The notes: generated by a model not told the origin, from the letters alone. A DNA stretch of 30,817 bases from Pseudobdellovibrionaceae bacterium (GCA_020635055.1 JACKAN010000022.1:1-30817), one strand, 5' to 3'. Counted from the stretch's first letter, positions 15,926 through 24,611 are shown. Translations and numbers: made by a program.

Positions 15926-18627
15926 AAACCAATGTTGGCACTTTTACTTGTACTAAAATCAGGATTGTCTGCCGACACATTGATACTGAAGGGTGTATAG
16001 CCCCCTAATGTAGATTTAAACCAAACTTCTTTACCCGTAGTTCCGCCCGTCTGAGAATAGTTAATTGTGGACCCTAATCCTATAACCCCAGAATCTGCGT
16101 TACAAGCTGTACTACTGGGATAAAAATATGAGCTGCCCCCTAAGGTATTAGCAAGTATATAGTTAATCCCCGCTGGAGCATTGGCTCTCACGGAAAGACC
16201 TGGATGTACAACTTTGTAAGTTACAATCTCAAATTTTGTACAAATGTTTGTTGATGGATTCTCTGGTCCCTCTAATATTGCATATTCTGCTGGTCCTGGA
16301 TCCACAACATTAACACTATTCAATGGTATATTAACTAAACTTCCACCATTTGTAGTTGTCAGGTTAATTAGCTCTGGATTAGCACCACTAAATTCTACAA
16401 ATGAATTGGTCTGATTAATGTTAATAATTGTACTGGAAATCGAGCCGGAACCACAACTTCCCGGATTATAAAAATATCCCGTTGTCGCCGTTGAATTTAA
16501 ATTGATGGTCACTGAGGTATTATTATAGGCTGTAGGTACACCACTAGAATCTGCAATACTATATATTACAGTACTGCATTGGGTTGTGTACATTTCCAGC
16601 GGAGCATAAATAATTATGTTAACTGGAGAAGCTACTGTTTGTACTGGTACATTTATACTATTACTAGCCAATAATTGCACGGTCTCTCCACCGTCGGCTG
16701 ACACCTGAATATTAACATCCCCAATGATATTTGTTGCTTTATGGTAGAGCATAACAGTGTGATGGTTGAGATTGTAAGGTCCGGATACTACAGAAGAACA
16801 ATTTTCATCTGTATAAAAGCTGCCTTCAGCTTGAGCAATATTTATTTGATAGGGATCATTGGGCAAGTCACCGGGATTATTGTTGTTGTCCAAAGCCTCA
16901 ATAATAAAAGGTGTACAAGCATTTTGGTTCAAATGAGGGAACGGATTGGGACCAATGTTTTTTATGGATAACTTAGTCGCAATATTTGAACTTATGCTGT
17001 TATCATAAAATCCATGATTACTAGCGCCAGCCGGCGAAAAATATTTGAGTCCATTTACAACTGTAAAAGGGCAAGCTATAGCTTGCTGATTATTAATGTT
17101 TGCAAGAGCGGTAAAATCATAACTACCACTTCCATTCGTCGCAGTTACAGGAACAAGAACTTTATGGGAAACCACAGGTGTCATTGGACTATAGATTCTT
17201 GGATTCGCTACCGCAATAACTCCCGATCTTAATGCCAAATCTTTGCAAAGGTAGTCATTGTGAAATTCTATTTCTCTATCCACCACAAATAGGGCCAAAC
17301 CATGTACAGCGACTCCAGCAACTCCCGGCAAAAACTTCCAAGAAATGGCGGTAGGGCTATCATTTTTAATTAATGTAGAATGATTGCCATCCATTGTAGC
17401 AACAAAGGGGCCTTCAAAGGGAATAAGAAGTCTATTTTTAACAAAACCAGGAACAAATCTAATGCATTTTTCACTCACGGGGTTTGCGTCACTCACACCC
17501 ACGCAGGCTGTTGCATTGGATGAATTCATACCATGGGTCTGAATCATGGGTTCTGTTTGGTTGGGATCTATACCTGGAATAAATTGTAGGCGATAGGGCG
17601 ACCATTCCGATTCATTACCACCAGGAGTACCATCTGGCGCAAGAAAACTGCTATCAGTATTTATAGGGTCCAATAAGCTTCCATTTAATAATCTTCTGAA
17701 ACTCAAATCCACAGACTCTGCAGAAATAGGCCTAGAAACACTGAACAAACTGCTATTTAATCTTGAAACGCCATTGGAATCAAAAAATCCTAAAACTACA
17801 ACTTCTCCACCACTTTTACGAGACTCGTAATCTGTTCCACCGTGGTTATCGACTTCATAAAAAGTGGGGATATTAAAAGCCGCAACAGCATTCGTTGCTG
17901 TTAAACTTTGTTGAAAATCCTTTAAAGTTTTATTCACAAACAATGGAGTTTTAACTCCCAATAAATCCTTGTGATAATAAGAGACTTTAGCGTCTCCAAA
18001 AAACATTACTTTAAACCAACCAGAAAACATCATTCGATCAAATAGTTTCATCGCTGGTCGCCCTGTTCTTGGAGGCTGAAAGTAACCTTCAACTTGACCT
18101 GTTTTTAGCGAACCATGTCTACCGCCAACATCACCTGATATGCCACCGCCTTGTTGAATCCATGCACTGCCGATATCTAATGAAATCTCGGGATTATTAA
18201 ACTCAACATTTACTGCATCATCATAGGCAAAAATCATTCTTTCTTCTTGATTTGCGTATACTAACAAAACTTGAATGGTACGATTTGATCCACGTGGAAA
18301 GGTGCGGCCTTTAAAATCTATATATGTAGGGAAAGCACAATTGCTAATATCACCGGTATCGTTTTTTCCTTCATTGCAATCCCATTCATCTATTGCAATT
18401 TGACCATTAAAATGGACGTTTACTAACATATGCATTGGGAAGTAACCAGCTGGTAGAGTAATCTTACTGTTTTTAGTTGGTCTAGAAAGGCCCGGATCTA
18501 AGTTCATTTTAACTAGAGTAGCTTCTTCATTGGACTTGCGTGTACACGCGGTTGATAGAATTAGCGAAAAACTCAGTGATAATACTAAAAACAACTTACG
18601 TACCACTTTAGAATTATTTAGGCTCAT
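15922..18627 (-). CDS. Large lipoprotein with three Cys-paired repeats, function unknown
   Basis: The 901-residue product has a lipoprotein signal ending LSTAC (C28), so it should be anchored in the outer or inner membrane and face the envelope or outside. Residues 30-550 are rich in Asn, Ser, Gly and Pro, with no motif I recognise. The last third has three similar units of about 110 residues, starting near 570, 686 and 795. Each begins with a cysteine inside a beta strand (ACTPFIIEA, QCSTVIYSI, ICTKFEIVT) and has a second cysteine after a Gly/aromatic motif (GSFYTDENC, GYFYNPGSC, SYFYPSSTAC). This fits immunoglobulin-like beta sandwiches with a disulfide. AAGGAG seven bases before the ATG fixes the start. 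An adhesin or surface scaffold role is possible but unproven. Confidence 0.85.
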   Translation of the reverse strand: MSLNNSKVVRKLFLVLSLSFSLILSTACTRKSNEEATLVKMNLDPGLSRPTKNSKITLPAGYFPMHMLVNVHFNGQIAIDEWDCNEGKNDTGDISNCAFPTYIDFKGRTFPRGSNRTIQVLLVYANQEERMIFAYDDAVNVEFNNPEISLDIGSAWIQQGGGISGDVGGRHGSLKTGQVEGYFQPPRTGRPAMKLFDRMMFSGWFKVMFFGDAKVSYYHKDLLGVKTPLFVNKTLKDFQQSLTATNAVAAFNIPTFYEVDNHGGTDYESRKSGGEVVVLGFFDSNGVSRLNSSLFSVSRPISAESVDLSFRRLLNGSLLDPINTDSSFLAPDGTPGGNESEWSPYRLQFIPGIDPNQTEPMIQTHGMNSSNATACVGVSDANPVSEKCIRFVPGFVKNRLLIPFEGPFVATMDGNHSTLIKNDSPTAISWKFLPGVAGVAVHGLALFVVDREIEFHNDYLCKDLALRSGVIAVANPRIYSPMTPVVSHKVLVPVTATNGSGSYDFTALANINNQQAIACPFTVVNGLKYFSPAGASNHGFYDNSISSNIATKLSIKNIGPNPFPHLNQNACTPFIIEALDNNNNPGDLPNDPYQINIAQAEGSFYTDENCSSVVSGPYNLNHHTVMLYHKATNIIGDVNIQVSADGGETVQLLASNSINVPVQTVASPVNIIIYAPLEMYTTQCSTVIYSIADSSGVPTAYNNTSVTINLNSTATTGYFYNPGSCGSGSISSTIININQTNSFVEFSGANPELINLTTTNGGSLVNIPLNSVNVVDPGPAEYAILEGPENPSTNICTKFEIVTYKVVHPGLSVRANAPAGINYILANTLGGSSYFYPSSTACNADSGVIGLGSTINYSQTGGTTGKEVWFKSTLGGYTPFSINVSADNPDFSTSKSANIGF

Positions 18628-18689
18628 TTTACTCTCCTTACAATGTTCTTTTCGGCAAGCTAGACCACAGTCTTTAGGCTATTGTACCC

Positions 18690-18733
18690 ACAGAGCGATT
18701 TTGTCGGAGTTAATTACAGAGCGACTTTGTCGG
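18690..18733. repeat. Two 18-bp direct repeats, likely insertion-sequence end
   Basis: ACAGAGCGATTTTGTCGG (18690-18707) and ACAGAGCGACTTTGTCGG (18716-18733) differ at one base and repeat with a 26-base period. They follow TGTACCC (18683), a plausible element tip, and precede the transposase remnant. Paired direct sites near an end are typical of transposase binding sites in several element families. No inverted copy was found on the other side. Confidence 0.6.
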
Positions 18734-18824
18734 CTTAGGAGCGTCATTATATTTTGAAAAACATTTGTCTATTTAGGGTGTTAGAGTGGTCGCCTCAGCT
18801 TGACAAAACAAAAAGGGGGTCGCT

Positions 18825-19012
18825 TTGACTTCATCGGAACAGCTTAAATTAGATATCATTTCAAAATTAAAACTAAAAAAATTACTAAAAAACAAGCCTG
18901 TCTTATTTTGAATGTCTCAGAACAAAATATTTGGGCCACATATTGAACGAAAGATATTCGCACTAATTGTACTTTCATTTAGGAAAACAAGACTCGTAGA
19001 AAAGAAAAAAAC
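18825..19012 (+). pseudogene. Decayed transposase N-terminus (helix-turn-helix)
   Basis: A TTG at 18825, five bases after AGGGGG, opens a frame reading LTSSEQLKLDIISKLKLKK, which stops at 18911. Shifting by one base at the A run 18875-18881 restores KKQACLILNVSE (about 18887-18922), a helix-turn-helix-like stretch like those at the start of transposases. This frame stops again at 18946. A later piece of the same frame, NKTRRKEKN (about 18986-19012), may be a further remnant. Everything after this, including any catalytic domain, is gone; the tatC stop lies at 19050. The element family cannot be fixed from so little. The rest of 18628-19049 shows no other gene. Confidence 0.55.
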
Positions 19013-19049
19013 TATCCTATCGAATTACAGAATTTTCATTTGAATTCAC

Positions 19050-19790
19050 TTATTGAATTTCAACATTTTGTTTTTGTCCGAATATTTTTACCATGAAAAT
19101 AGAAATTTCATAGAGAAGTAACATGGGCGCCATCATCAACAGCATACTTATCACATCGGGAGGAGTAAAAACGGCGGACAGAAAGGCCAGAATGACAATA
19201 GCATATCTTCTTTTTTCGATTAAAAAATTAGAACTAATTAAACCCATCATACCCAGTATGGTAAGTATAAGGGGCATCTCAAAGGCTAGACCAAAAACAA
19301 GAGTCGTCGTTGTAAAAAATGACAAGTAAGAAGATATTGTAATCATTGGCTTGTCAGTTTCTCCACCAAAGCTCATTAAAAATTTAAAGGCCATTGGATA
19401 AACTACAAAATATACAAAAGACACACCTGTTAAAAACAAAAAAGTTCCCGAAAACATAAAACCAAGCCCCATTTTTTTTTCCTTAGCATACAATCCCGGG
19501 GCAACGAAGAGCCAAACTTGAAAGATCCAAACTGGGCAAGTCACAACAATGCTGGCGATCAAAGAAACTTTAATATGAGCAAGAAACTTGTCCATGGGTG
19601 CGGTAAAGATTAAGCCACCCTCTGGTAAATAGGGCAGAATTGGAGCGCGAATAACATCAAAAATAAAACTACTGAAAATCCAACATACAATAAAGCCAAT
19701 AAAAATTATAAATATAATTATCAAGAGCCTCTTACGCAATTCTGTAAGGTGACCCATCAAACTGTCATTTCCTTCAAGAAAATTGCTCAT
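19050..19790 (-). CDS. tatC: Sec-independent translocase protein TatC
   Basis: TatC is the membrane receptor of the twin-arginine pathway, which exports folded proteins. The 246-residue protein has the normal length and six hydrophobic segments. The conserved cytoplasmic N-terminal HLTELRKRLL binds the twin-arginine signal. FVAPGLYAKEKK and the FGLAFEMPLIL segment with its conserved Glu are in the expected places, and AFLSAVFTPPDVISM is the typical late region. It lies 3 bases after tatB on the same strand and is probably coupled to it. No clear terminator follows before the insertion-sequence remnant. Confidence 0.95.
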   Translation of the reverse strand: MSNFLEGNDSLMGHLTELRKRLLIIIFIIFIGFIVCWIFSSFIFDVIRAPILPYLPEGGLIFTAPMDKFLAHIKVSLIASIVVTCPVWIFQVWLFVAPGLYAKEKKMGLGFMFSGTFLFLTGVSFVYFVVYPMAFKFLMSFGGETDKPMITISSYLSFFTTTTLVFGLAFEMPLILTILGMMGLISSNFLIEKRRYAIVILAFLSAVFTPPDVISMLLMMAPMLLLYEISIFMVKIFGQKQNVEIQ

Positions 19791-19793
19791 GAT

Positions 19794-20201
19794 TTAGCTT
19801 TCTTCCTTTTTATTCTTTTTTGCAAAACCTTCATGCTGGGGCTCTTCCGTTTTCTTTAAAAGAGTTTCTGTTGATTTCTCCTTGTCCTCTGTCACATGGT
19901 TCGGATTCTCTTGGTGACCCGTTTTTAATTTAGTTTTTTCTACATCTTCTTCGACAAGAATATTTTGAACTTCATCCTTTACCCAATTTTCTGTATTTCT
20001 CATAACAGAAGTGATTTCTTTTGCAGCGCTTTTAAGGTCATCAATTTCAGTAAAATTTTTTCGAAAGTCTATGGTAGACCTCTTTATTTCATTAATAAAT
20101 CTGGCAATATTTCTTGCAAGTTCTGGAAGTTGTTTGGGCCCAATTACAATCAGAGCGATAGCACCTAAAACGAATAGTTCCGATAAGCCGAGGTTAAACA
20201 T
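19794..20201 (-). CDS. tatB: Sec-independent translocase protein TatB-like
   Basis: The 135-residue protein has one N-terminal membrane helix (LGLSELFVLGAIALIVIGP), the GPKQLPEL hinge, an amphipathic helix and a long charged tail rich in Lys and Glu. GP at the hinge and the tail length favour TatB over TatA, but the two families blur; no second TatA/TatB gene is in the window. The ATG at 20201 has no visible Shine-Dalgarno sequence. TTGATC (20238-20233) followed after 18 bases by TATTGT would put a transcription start at or near the ATG, so a leaderless message is possible; coupling to the gene 42 bases upstream is the alternative. Confidence 0.85.
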   Translation of the reverse strand: MFNLGLSELFVLGAIALIVIGPKQLPELARNIARFINEIKRSTIDFRKNFTEIDDLKSAAKEITSVMRNTENWVKDEVQNILVEEDVEKTKLKTGHQENPNHVTEDKEKSTETLLKKTEEPQHEGFAKKNKKEES

Positions 20202-20243
20202 ATTGATTACAATACGATAAGGTATGAGTTTTGATCAAGAAGA

Positions 20244-20825
20244 TTATTGTTCAGATTTTTTAATGTCTGCATGAAGAAGCCCTTTTTCTAGCAGCTGTTC
20301 TTTTGCCAATTCTGAGCCCGTGGTTATATAACGGTCATATAAACGTAAAAGATCTTCATTAGATTGAATTAGAGACTTCTGGCTAACAATGGTCAGTACA
20401 TCAACGAAATCTAAAAACTTAATAGATATCTCTCCGTAAACCTTTGCATATGTATCTTCATGAGTGTTTTGGGCTAGAAACTCATAAGCACGTCCACCAA
20501 TCTCAGCATAATAGTCAATATCTACAATTTTTCTCTTCAAAGAATCACCAAAAAATCCACTAATATAAAGAGTTGTATCTCCTAATTTTTTTAATTTTTC
20601 TACTCTGAGTGTGTGTGATTCTTCTTGAATCGCCTTTAAGAATCTTTCAGCTAGGGTTTCTTCTAAATCTAAATTATTGCTAAATGTATAGAACTCCAGC
20701 AGGTCTACTAAATACTTTGAAACCAAAGGGTAAGTTGACACATTCCTTTGGTTTATAGCGGTTGTGACCATCTCTATAAAAAAGCTTTTCAAATCTAAAA
20801 TCACTGCTTTAGTTGAATCTGGCAT
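20244..20825 (-). CDS. Helical cytoplasmic protein, function unknown
   Basis: The 193-residue product has no signal peptide or membrane segment. It is mostly alpha-helical and acidic to neutral, with phrases such as KYLVDLLEFYTFS, DLEETLAERFLKA, LKKLGDTTLYISGFFGDSL and RAYEFLA. The pattern looks conserved and enzyme-free, perhaps a scaffolding or regulatory protein, and I have the impression that similar proteins occur in deltaproteobacteria and bdellovibrios; no function is known to me. The ATG at 20825 was chosen over an in-frame TTG at 20843; neither has a strong ribosome site. It lies 42 bases before tatB on the same strand and is probably transcribed with it. Confidence 0.75.
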   Translation of the reverse strand: MPDSTKAVILDLKSFFIEMVTTAINQRNVSTYPLVSKYLVDLLEFYTFSNNLDLEETLAERFLKAIQEESHTLRVEKLKKLGDTTLYISGFFGDSLKRKIVDIDYYAEIGGRAYEFLAQNTHEDTYAKVYGEISIKFLDFVDVLTIVSQKSLIQSNEDLLRLYDRYITTGSELAKEQLLEKGLLHADIKKSEQ

Positions 20826-20901
20826 CTGCTTATATTTTATCAAATAATTTTGCTTTTGGAGAAATTTTTATTAAAAATACCAGACAAAAGACGTAATCAT
20901 C

Positions 20902-20928
20902 TCGTTTTGAAACGAAACCGAATTGACA
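20902..20928 (+). promoter_or_regulatory. Palindrome beside a TTGACA box, possible operator
   Basis: TCGTTTTGAAACGA (20902-20915) has exact 6-base arms around a TG centre. A consensus TTGACA lies at 20923-20928, but only a poor -10 (ATTCAA, 17 bases on) follows. The site is between the divergent genes at 20825 and 21102. The rest of 20844-21101 is AT-rich with nothing else I can name. Confidence 0.3.
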
Positions 20929-21101
20929 CGGAGACGGATTAACGCATTCAAATAATTGTCCTCCATGGATAAACAGAGCTCAACATCTTACTTATGACAA
21001 GGTCTGGTTCAATGTAAAATTATTTAATTTTTATCCAATTTTTATTTCAAATAAAATTTATAAATCAATAAACCGATCCATAACACCGATATCTAATAGG
21101 G

Positions 21102-22373
21102 ATGAAAAGTTATTTTTTCTTAATTATTTATATATTTTTTATAGCGCATAATTCTCAAGCAAGAAACTCAGGTATTGCCTCGACATTTAATCAATGGGTT
21201 AACAAAGATAAAGCTTGCTTTAAGATTAGTGAAGAAGAATTTACTAAGGCAGGCTACAAATGCGGAATGGGAAACCCAACTAGTAAAGAAATTGTGACAA
21301 ATTGGGAGGTTTTTGAGTGGCTGGTTTTTCAAAAAAGTGCTGAAAATCAAATCCTTAAAAATAAATGTTTGGATCAACAACTAGAAGTATTATTGAAAGA
21401 TCCAAAAAGACTTGATGATTGGGTGTTTACAGTAGCCACTGCCTGGATTGGCTACAAGCAAGCGGAGTTGCTTAGCAATTACTGTCGTCGACGCTTAGAT
21501 GAAGGATATGATGTTGAAGCTATTGCATTTATTAAACCTGCACCGGTGAAGCTAGGTGAGTGCAGTGAAGATAGATATTTTCAACTTAATCTTTCAAAGG
21601 AACTATTTCAATTAGCAATCCCAATAATCAGTAAATCGAGTTTTATAAAAATTATAGAAAAATATAGAGGGAATATTACAATTGATAACAAGGAATTTTC
21701 AGATTCTCAAATCATAGAGCATGACCTCGACGACTTAGGTAAAGTAAACATAAATACGTCGGAAGCTTTAAAGAAATCTATCAGAGAAGAATTGTTGTCT
21801 TTTAAAAAAGATAGAATTGAAGTTGATAAGAATATTAGAAAATCCAAAAATAAAAATGGACGTTTTGTTCTTGATGAAGATCTTCAAGACTTTATTTATA
21901 ATGACGGTACAGTACAAGAAACTTTGAATGAATTAGGACTATCAAGTTCTAAGGGCGAAATGTGCATGAGTGCAAATTTTGAACCTTCTTTGAGTGGTTC
22001 TTTATTTGATTTTGCTTTTTTGACTGTAGCTGGTGGTGGGGCTTGGGGAGCTTTATTTAGGGGAACCAGATTATTAGCAACAGCCACTAAGTTTCAGATG
22101 ACAAAATCGGCTTTGGGCAAGGGTTTAACCTTAAGTACAGCAAATCTTATAGGCAAAGAAATTGCTGATGCATGTCCAAATCCATTTGGTAAAAAAAATC
22201 AAAATCATTTAAGTAAAAAAACTGAGAAAAACTATTCTGCTTGGACTGATATTAAATTTAAAGATGAAGAAGTGCCCGCCTGTAAAAAACTGGAAGTGCA
22301 AAATTATAAAATCAATGAGTTATATAACAATAATTGTGGGTTAACTATTTTAATAAACCTAATGCCTTTTTAG
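21102..22373 (+). CDS. Secreted cysteine-containing protein, function unknown
   Basis: The 423-residue product begins with a signal peptide (MKSYFFLIIYIFFIAHNSQA). The mature part holds nine cysteines, which suggests disulfides in an oxidising compartment. Residues 35-150 are helical with four cysteines; 205-285 is charged and probably helical; about 300-345 is Gly/Ala-rich and hydrophobic (FLTVAGGGAWGALFRG, LTLSTANLIGKE), perhaps a membrane-active segment. It ends in NNCGLTILINLMPF. I know no family for it. Domain order (secreted, Cys-rich, one hydrophobic hairpin-like segment) is reminiscent of membrane-acting effectors, but that is only a guess. Base composition is clearly more AT-rich than in the neighbouring housekeeping genes. 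AGGG abuts the ATG, a poor ribosome-site spacing. It is convergent with the next gene, 20 bases away. Confidence 0.75.
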   Translation: MKSYFFLIIYIFFIAHNSQARNSGIASTFNQWVNKDKACFKISEEEFTKAGYKCGMGNPTSKEIVTNWEVFEWLVFQKSAENQILKNKCLDQQLEVLLKDPKRLDDWVFTVATAWIGYKQAELLSNYCRRRLDEGYDVEAIAFIKPAPVKLGECSEDRYFQLNLSKELFQLAIPIISKSSFIKIIEKYRGNITIDNKEFSDSQIIEHDLDDLGKVNINTSEALKKSIREELLSFKKDRIEVDKNIRKSKNKNGRFVLDEDLQDFIYNDGTVQETLNELGLSSSKGEMCMSANFEPSLSGSLFDFAFLTVAGGGAWGALFRGTRLLATATKFQMTKSALGKGLTLSTANLIGKEIADACPNPFGKKNQNHLSKKTEKNYSAWTDIKFKDEEVPACKKLEVQNYKINELYNNNCGLTILINLMPF

Positions 22374-22393
22374 ATTTATAAGTATTTAATTTA

Positions 22394-23350
22394 TTAATTT
22401 GTCGCCCCAGAACTACCACTAGATTTTTGTGGCCTAACACGTGGGGGTCTAGCAGATTTGGGTGCGTGAACTTCAAATTCTGCCCTAAGCCTTTTTTTTA
22501 CTATATCACTTTTAGTAAGAACTTCTCGACCCCTATAATCAACTATTGCTTTTCCCTCATTAAAAACTATATTTGCGGTGTATTCAGTAACACTTTCCAC
22601 ACCCTCGTCATTGGTACTGAGTACAGTGTAATTTAATTTTGTTCCACTAGTATCCAGATTAAAGTCTATAATCATTACCTTTTCATCAGGTCCTCTGGAT
22701 TGAATTAATTCTAATTCATAGGTTTGTATTTTTGCATTATCACCCTTTCCAGTTTTGATTTCTAAGTCTAATTTTGGGAAATCTGATGAAGGTCTCGTGC
22801 TTCTATTTATTATCTTTACAGATTCATCACCTTTTACCTTCTCCATATCATGAAGCAGACGGAAACCTGAATTTTTGTTAGATGTACGTTCTCCATAATA
22901 ACTCATTGATTGATGAATTATACTATCTCCCTTCGCCGTCTCTGTCGTTCTGCTTACTTTTAAAACACTATCGATATCACCAATAACTTTTGTGTCTTTA
23001 GGAAATAGTCTTGCATCACTTATTTGCATTTTTAAAGTATTAACACCACCTGATTCAGTTTTATATCCAGAAAAAATAGCACTGGTATCACCAGTCAGAT
23101 TTCGTTTATTTACTATATAAAGTGCTGTTTCGCCACTTGGACTTCTAAAGACTCCACTTGCCATGGAATCGAGTTTCTGAGCTTCTGACCATATTTTTAG
23201 TCCACTAGGACTCATCAAATCTGGCCTAACTGGATGAATGTTTGGAGTTGATTTTATTACCTTTCTAAGGTTATTAGCTAAAGGACCAGCATGCGAAATT
23301 ATTACTAAAACAAAATTTGCGCTACACAAAATTATTAATAATATTTTCAT
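22394..23350 (-). CDS. Secreted protein, paralog 1 of an unknown tandem pair
   Basis: The 318-residue product has a signal peptide (MKILLIILCSANFVLVIISHAG) and a beta-rich, charged mature part. It aligns along its length with the protein at 23670-24611: VIGDIDSVLKVSRT against IIGDINGEMTVTRT, SGFRLLHDMEK against DGFRILHEVEK, LDLEIKT against LNFEIKT, and the tail RVRPQKSSGSSGATN against QIRPQRSNDSSGKTN. No catalytic motif is evident and I know no family. AAAGG six bases before the ATG fixes the start. The conserved, polar Pro/Arg/Ser tail might be a sorting or binding signal. It is convergent with the cysteine-containing secreted protein gene. Confidence 0.8.
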   Translation of the reverse strand: MKILLIILCSANFVLVIISHAGPLANNLRKVIKSTPNIHPVRPDLMSPSGLKIWSEAQKLDSMASGVFRSPSGETALYIVNKRNLTGDTSAIFSGYKTESGGVNTLKMQISDARLFPKDTKVIGDIDSVLKVSRTTETAKGDSIIHQSMSYYGERTSNKNSGFRLLHDMEKVKGDESVKIINRSTRPSSDFPKLDLEIKTGKGDNAKIQTYELELIQSRGPDEKVMIIDFNLDTSGTKLNYTVLSTNDEGVESVTEYTANIVFNEGKAIVDYRGREVLTKSDIVKKRLRAEFEVHAPKSARPPRVRPQKSSGSSGATN

Positions 23351-23669
23351 TAAAAGCCTTTCTTGTAATTTTAAACAAAATTATTAATCAAACAAACAGA
23401 ATCATAAAAGATTGACTAATATATAAATATTGTAATTATGATTTGTTGTGAAAGTAAAGTCTTGTTCCTTAAACATTAGACCTTTATACAATCAAAAGAG
23501 TGAAGATATTGGAAATTTACTATTTCTTAACCATAAGTCGCCGGTAAAACTGGAGATTTACCTAAATTTTAGATATTGAATATTTATTATTTCTTAATAT
23601 GAAATTGATGTACTCCAAACTTCAAACTCAACAATTTAGAGCTGGATCTATTTGGACTTTTAATATTTA
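23351..23669. other. Non-coding AT-rich spacer between the paralogs
   Basis: No open frame of note. It holds two 27-base direct repeats, AGATATTGGAAATTTACTAT... (23504-23530) and AGATATTGAATATTTATTAT... (23571-23597), matching at 24 of 27 bases with a 67-base offset. Both end in TATTTCTTAA. The promoter of the downstream paralog (start at 23350) should lie here, but low complexity prevents a firm call. Confidence 0.5.
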
Positions 23670-24611
23670 TTAATTTGTCTTTCCAGAGCTGTCATTAGAA
23701 CGTTGTGGACGTATTTGTGGTTTGTCTGCCACTCGAGGTGCATGGTTTTCATATACAGCTTTGATACCAAGTTCTTCGACTTCTTTTTTACTCAATTCAC
23801 TTTTTGGTTTAAATTTAACCTCTACCCCTTTTTTACCATGAGCTATATCTGCAGTTTGTTCATTAATAATAGACTTTCCATTTTTATCAATTCTGTGTGT
23901 GTAGAACGTTAAACTTGTTGCATCGTTATTAGTATAGAAATCCAAAATTTGAGGTTTTTCACCCTTAGGGTACTTTAAATCTACAGAAAAAGTTTTAGTT
24001 ATAGCATTCCCCTCTTCATTTACTGTTTTAATTTCAAAATTTAGTTTGTCCGAAAATGACTTTGGTTTAGGATTTACTACTTTAACCGAACCCTGAGGAG
24101 TTGTTTTTTCAACTTCATGAAGTATGCGGAATCCATCATTTATCTCAGCCTTACTTTTTCCTTGATAGGAAATTACTTGTCGAAGAGATTTTTCTCCTGA
24201 AAGTGTATCAAAAGTCCTTGTAACAGTCATTTCACCATTAATATCTCCTATTATATCTGTTTTTTTTGGAGGAACTGTTGAGGGAGATAGTTGCATTTCC
24301 AATTTACTCACACGCCCATCAGAAAAATTTTGAAATGCTTTAACATAGGTTTCACTTAATTCTATTGGGGGCTTATAAACTAAAAGAGTCATATTTTCGT
24401 GATGAGAAATATAAGTTGCGTCGGCATTTTTACTATTCTCCCTTAATTCAATTAATGCATTTTGTCCTTTATGACCTACAACTTTTCTAAAATAATCTGT
24501 TTCATATCCTTTATCTATAAGTCTTGAAAAAGCTTTCCTGAAAGTACCGGCTTGAGAAGTTGACATAAAAATTAGACACAAACTAAAATAAATTAATAAA
24601 AAATCCTTCAT
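23670..24611 (-). CDS. Secreted protein, paralog 2 of an unknown tandem pair
   Basis: The 313-residue product starts with a signal peptide (MKDFLLIYFSLCLIFMSTSQAG). The first 90 mature residues differ most from the paralog at 22394-23350; from about residue 115 the two run in parallel, with the shared core IIGDI, SYxG, GFRILHEVEK, and the C-terminal IRPQRSNDSSGKTN. The likeness continues into the stop region, where both genes end ACAAATTAATAAAT, which supports a true tandem duplication. No enzyme motif is seen. AGGA seven bases before the ATG fixes the start. Because the intergenic distance is 319 bases, each copy probably has its own promoter. Confidence 0.8.
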   Translation of the reverse strand: MKDFLLIYFSLCLIFMSTSQAGTFRKAFSRLIDKGYETDYFRKVVGHKGQNALIELRENSKNADATYISHHENMTLLVYKPPIELSETYVKAFQNFSDGRVSKLEMQLSPSTVPPKKTDIIGDINGEMTVTRTFDTLSGEKSLRQVISYQGKSKAEINDGFRILHEVEKTTPQGSVKVVNPKPKSFSDKLNFEIKTVNEEGNAITKTFSVDLKYPKGEKPQILDFYTNNDATSLTFYTHRIDKNGKSIINEQTADIAHGKKGVEVKFKPKSELSKKEVEELGIKAVYENHAPRVADKPQIRPQRSNDSSGKTN

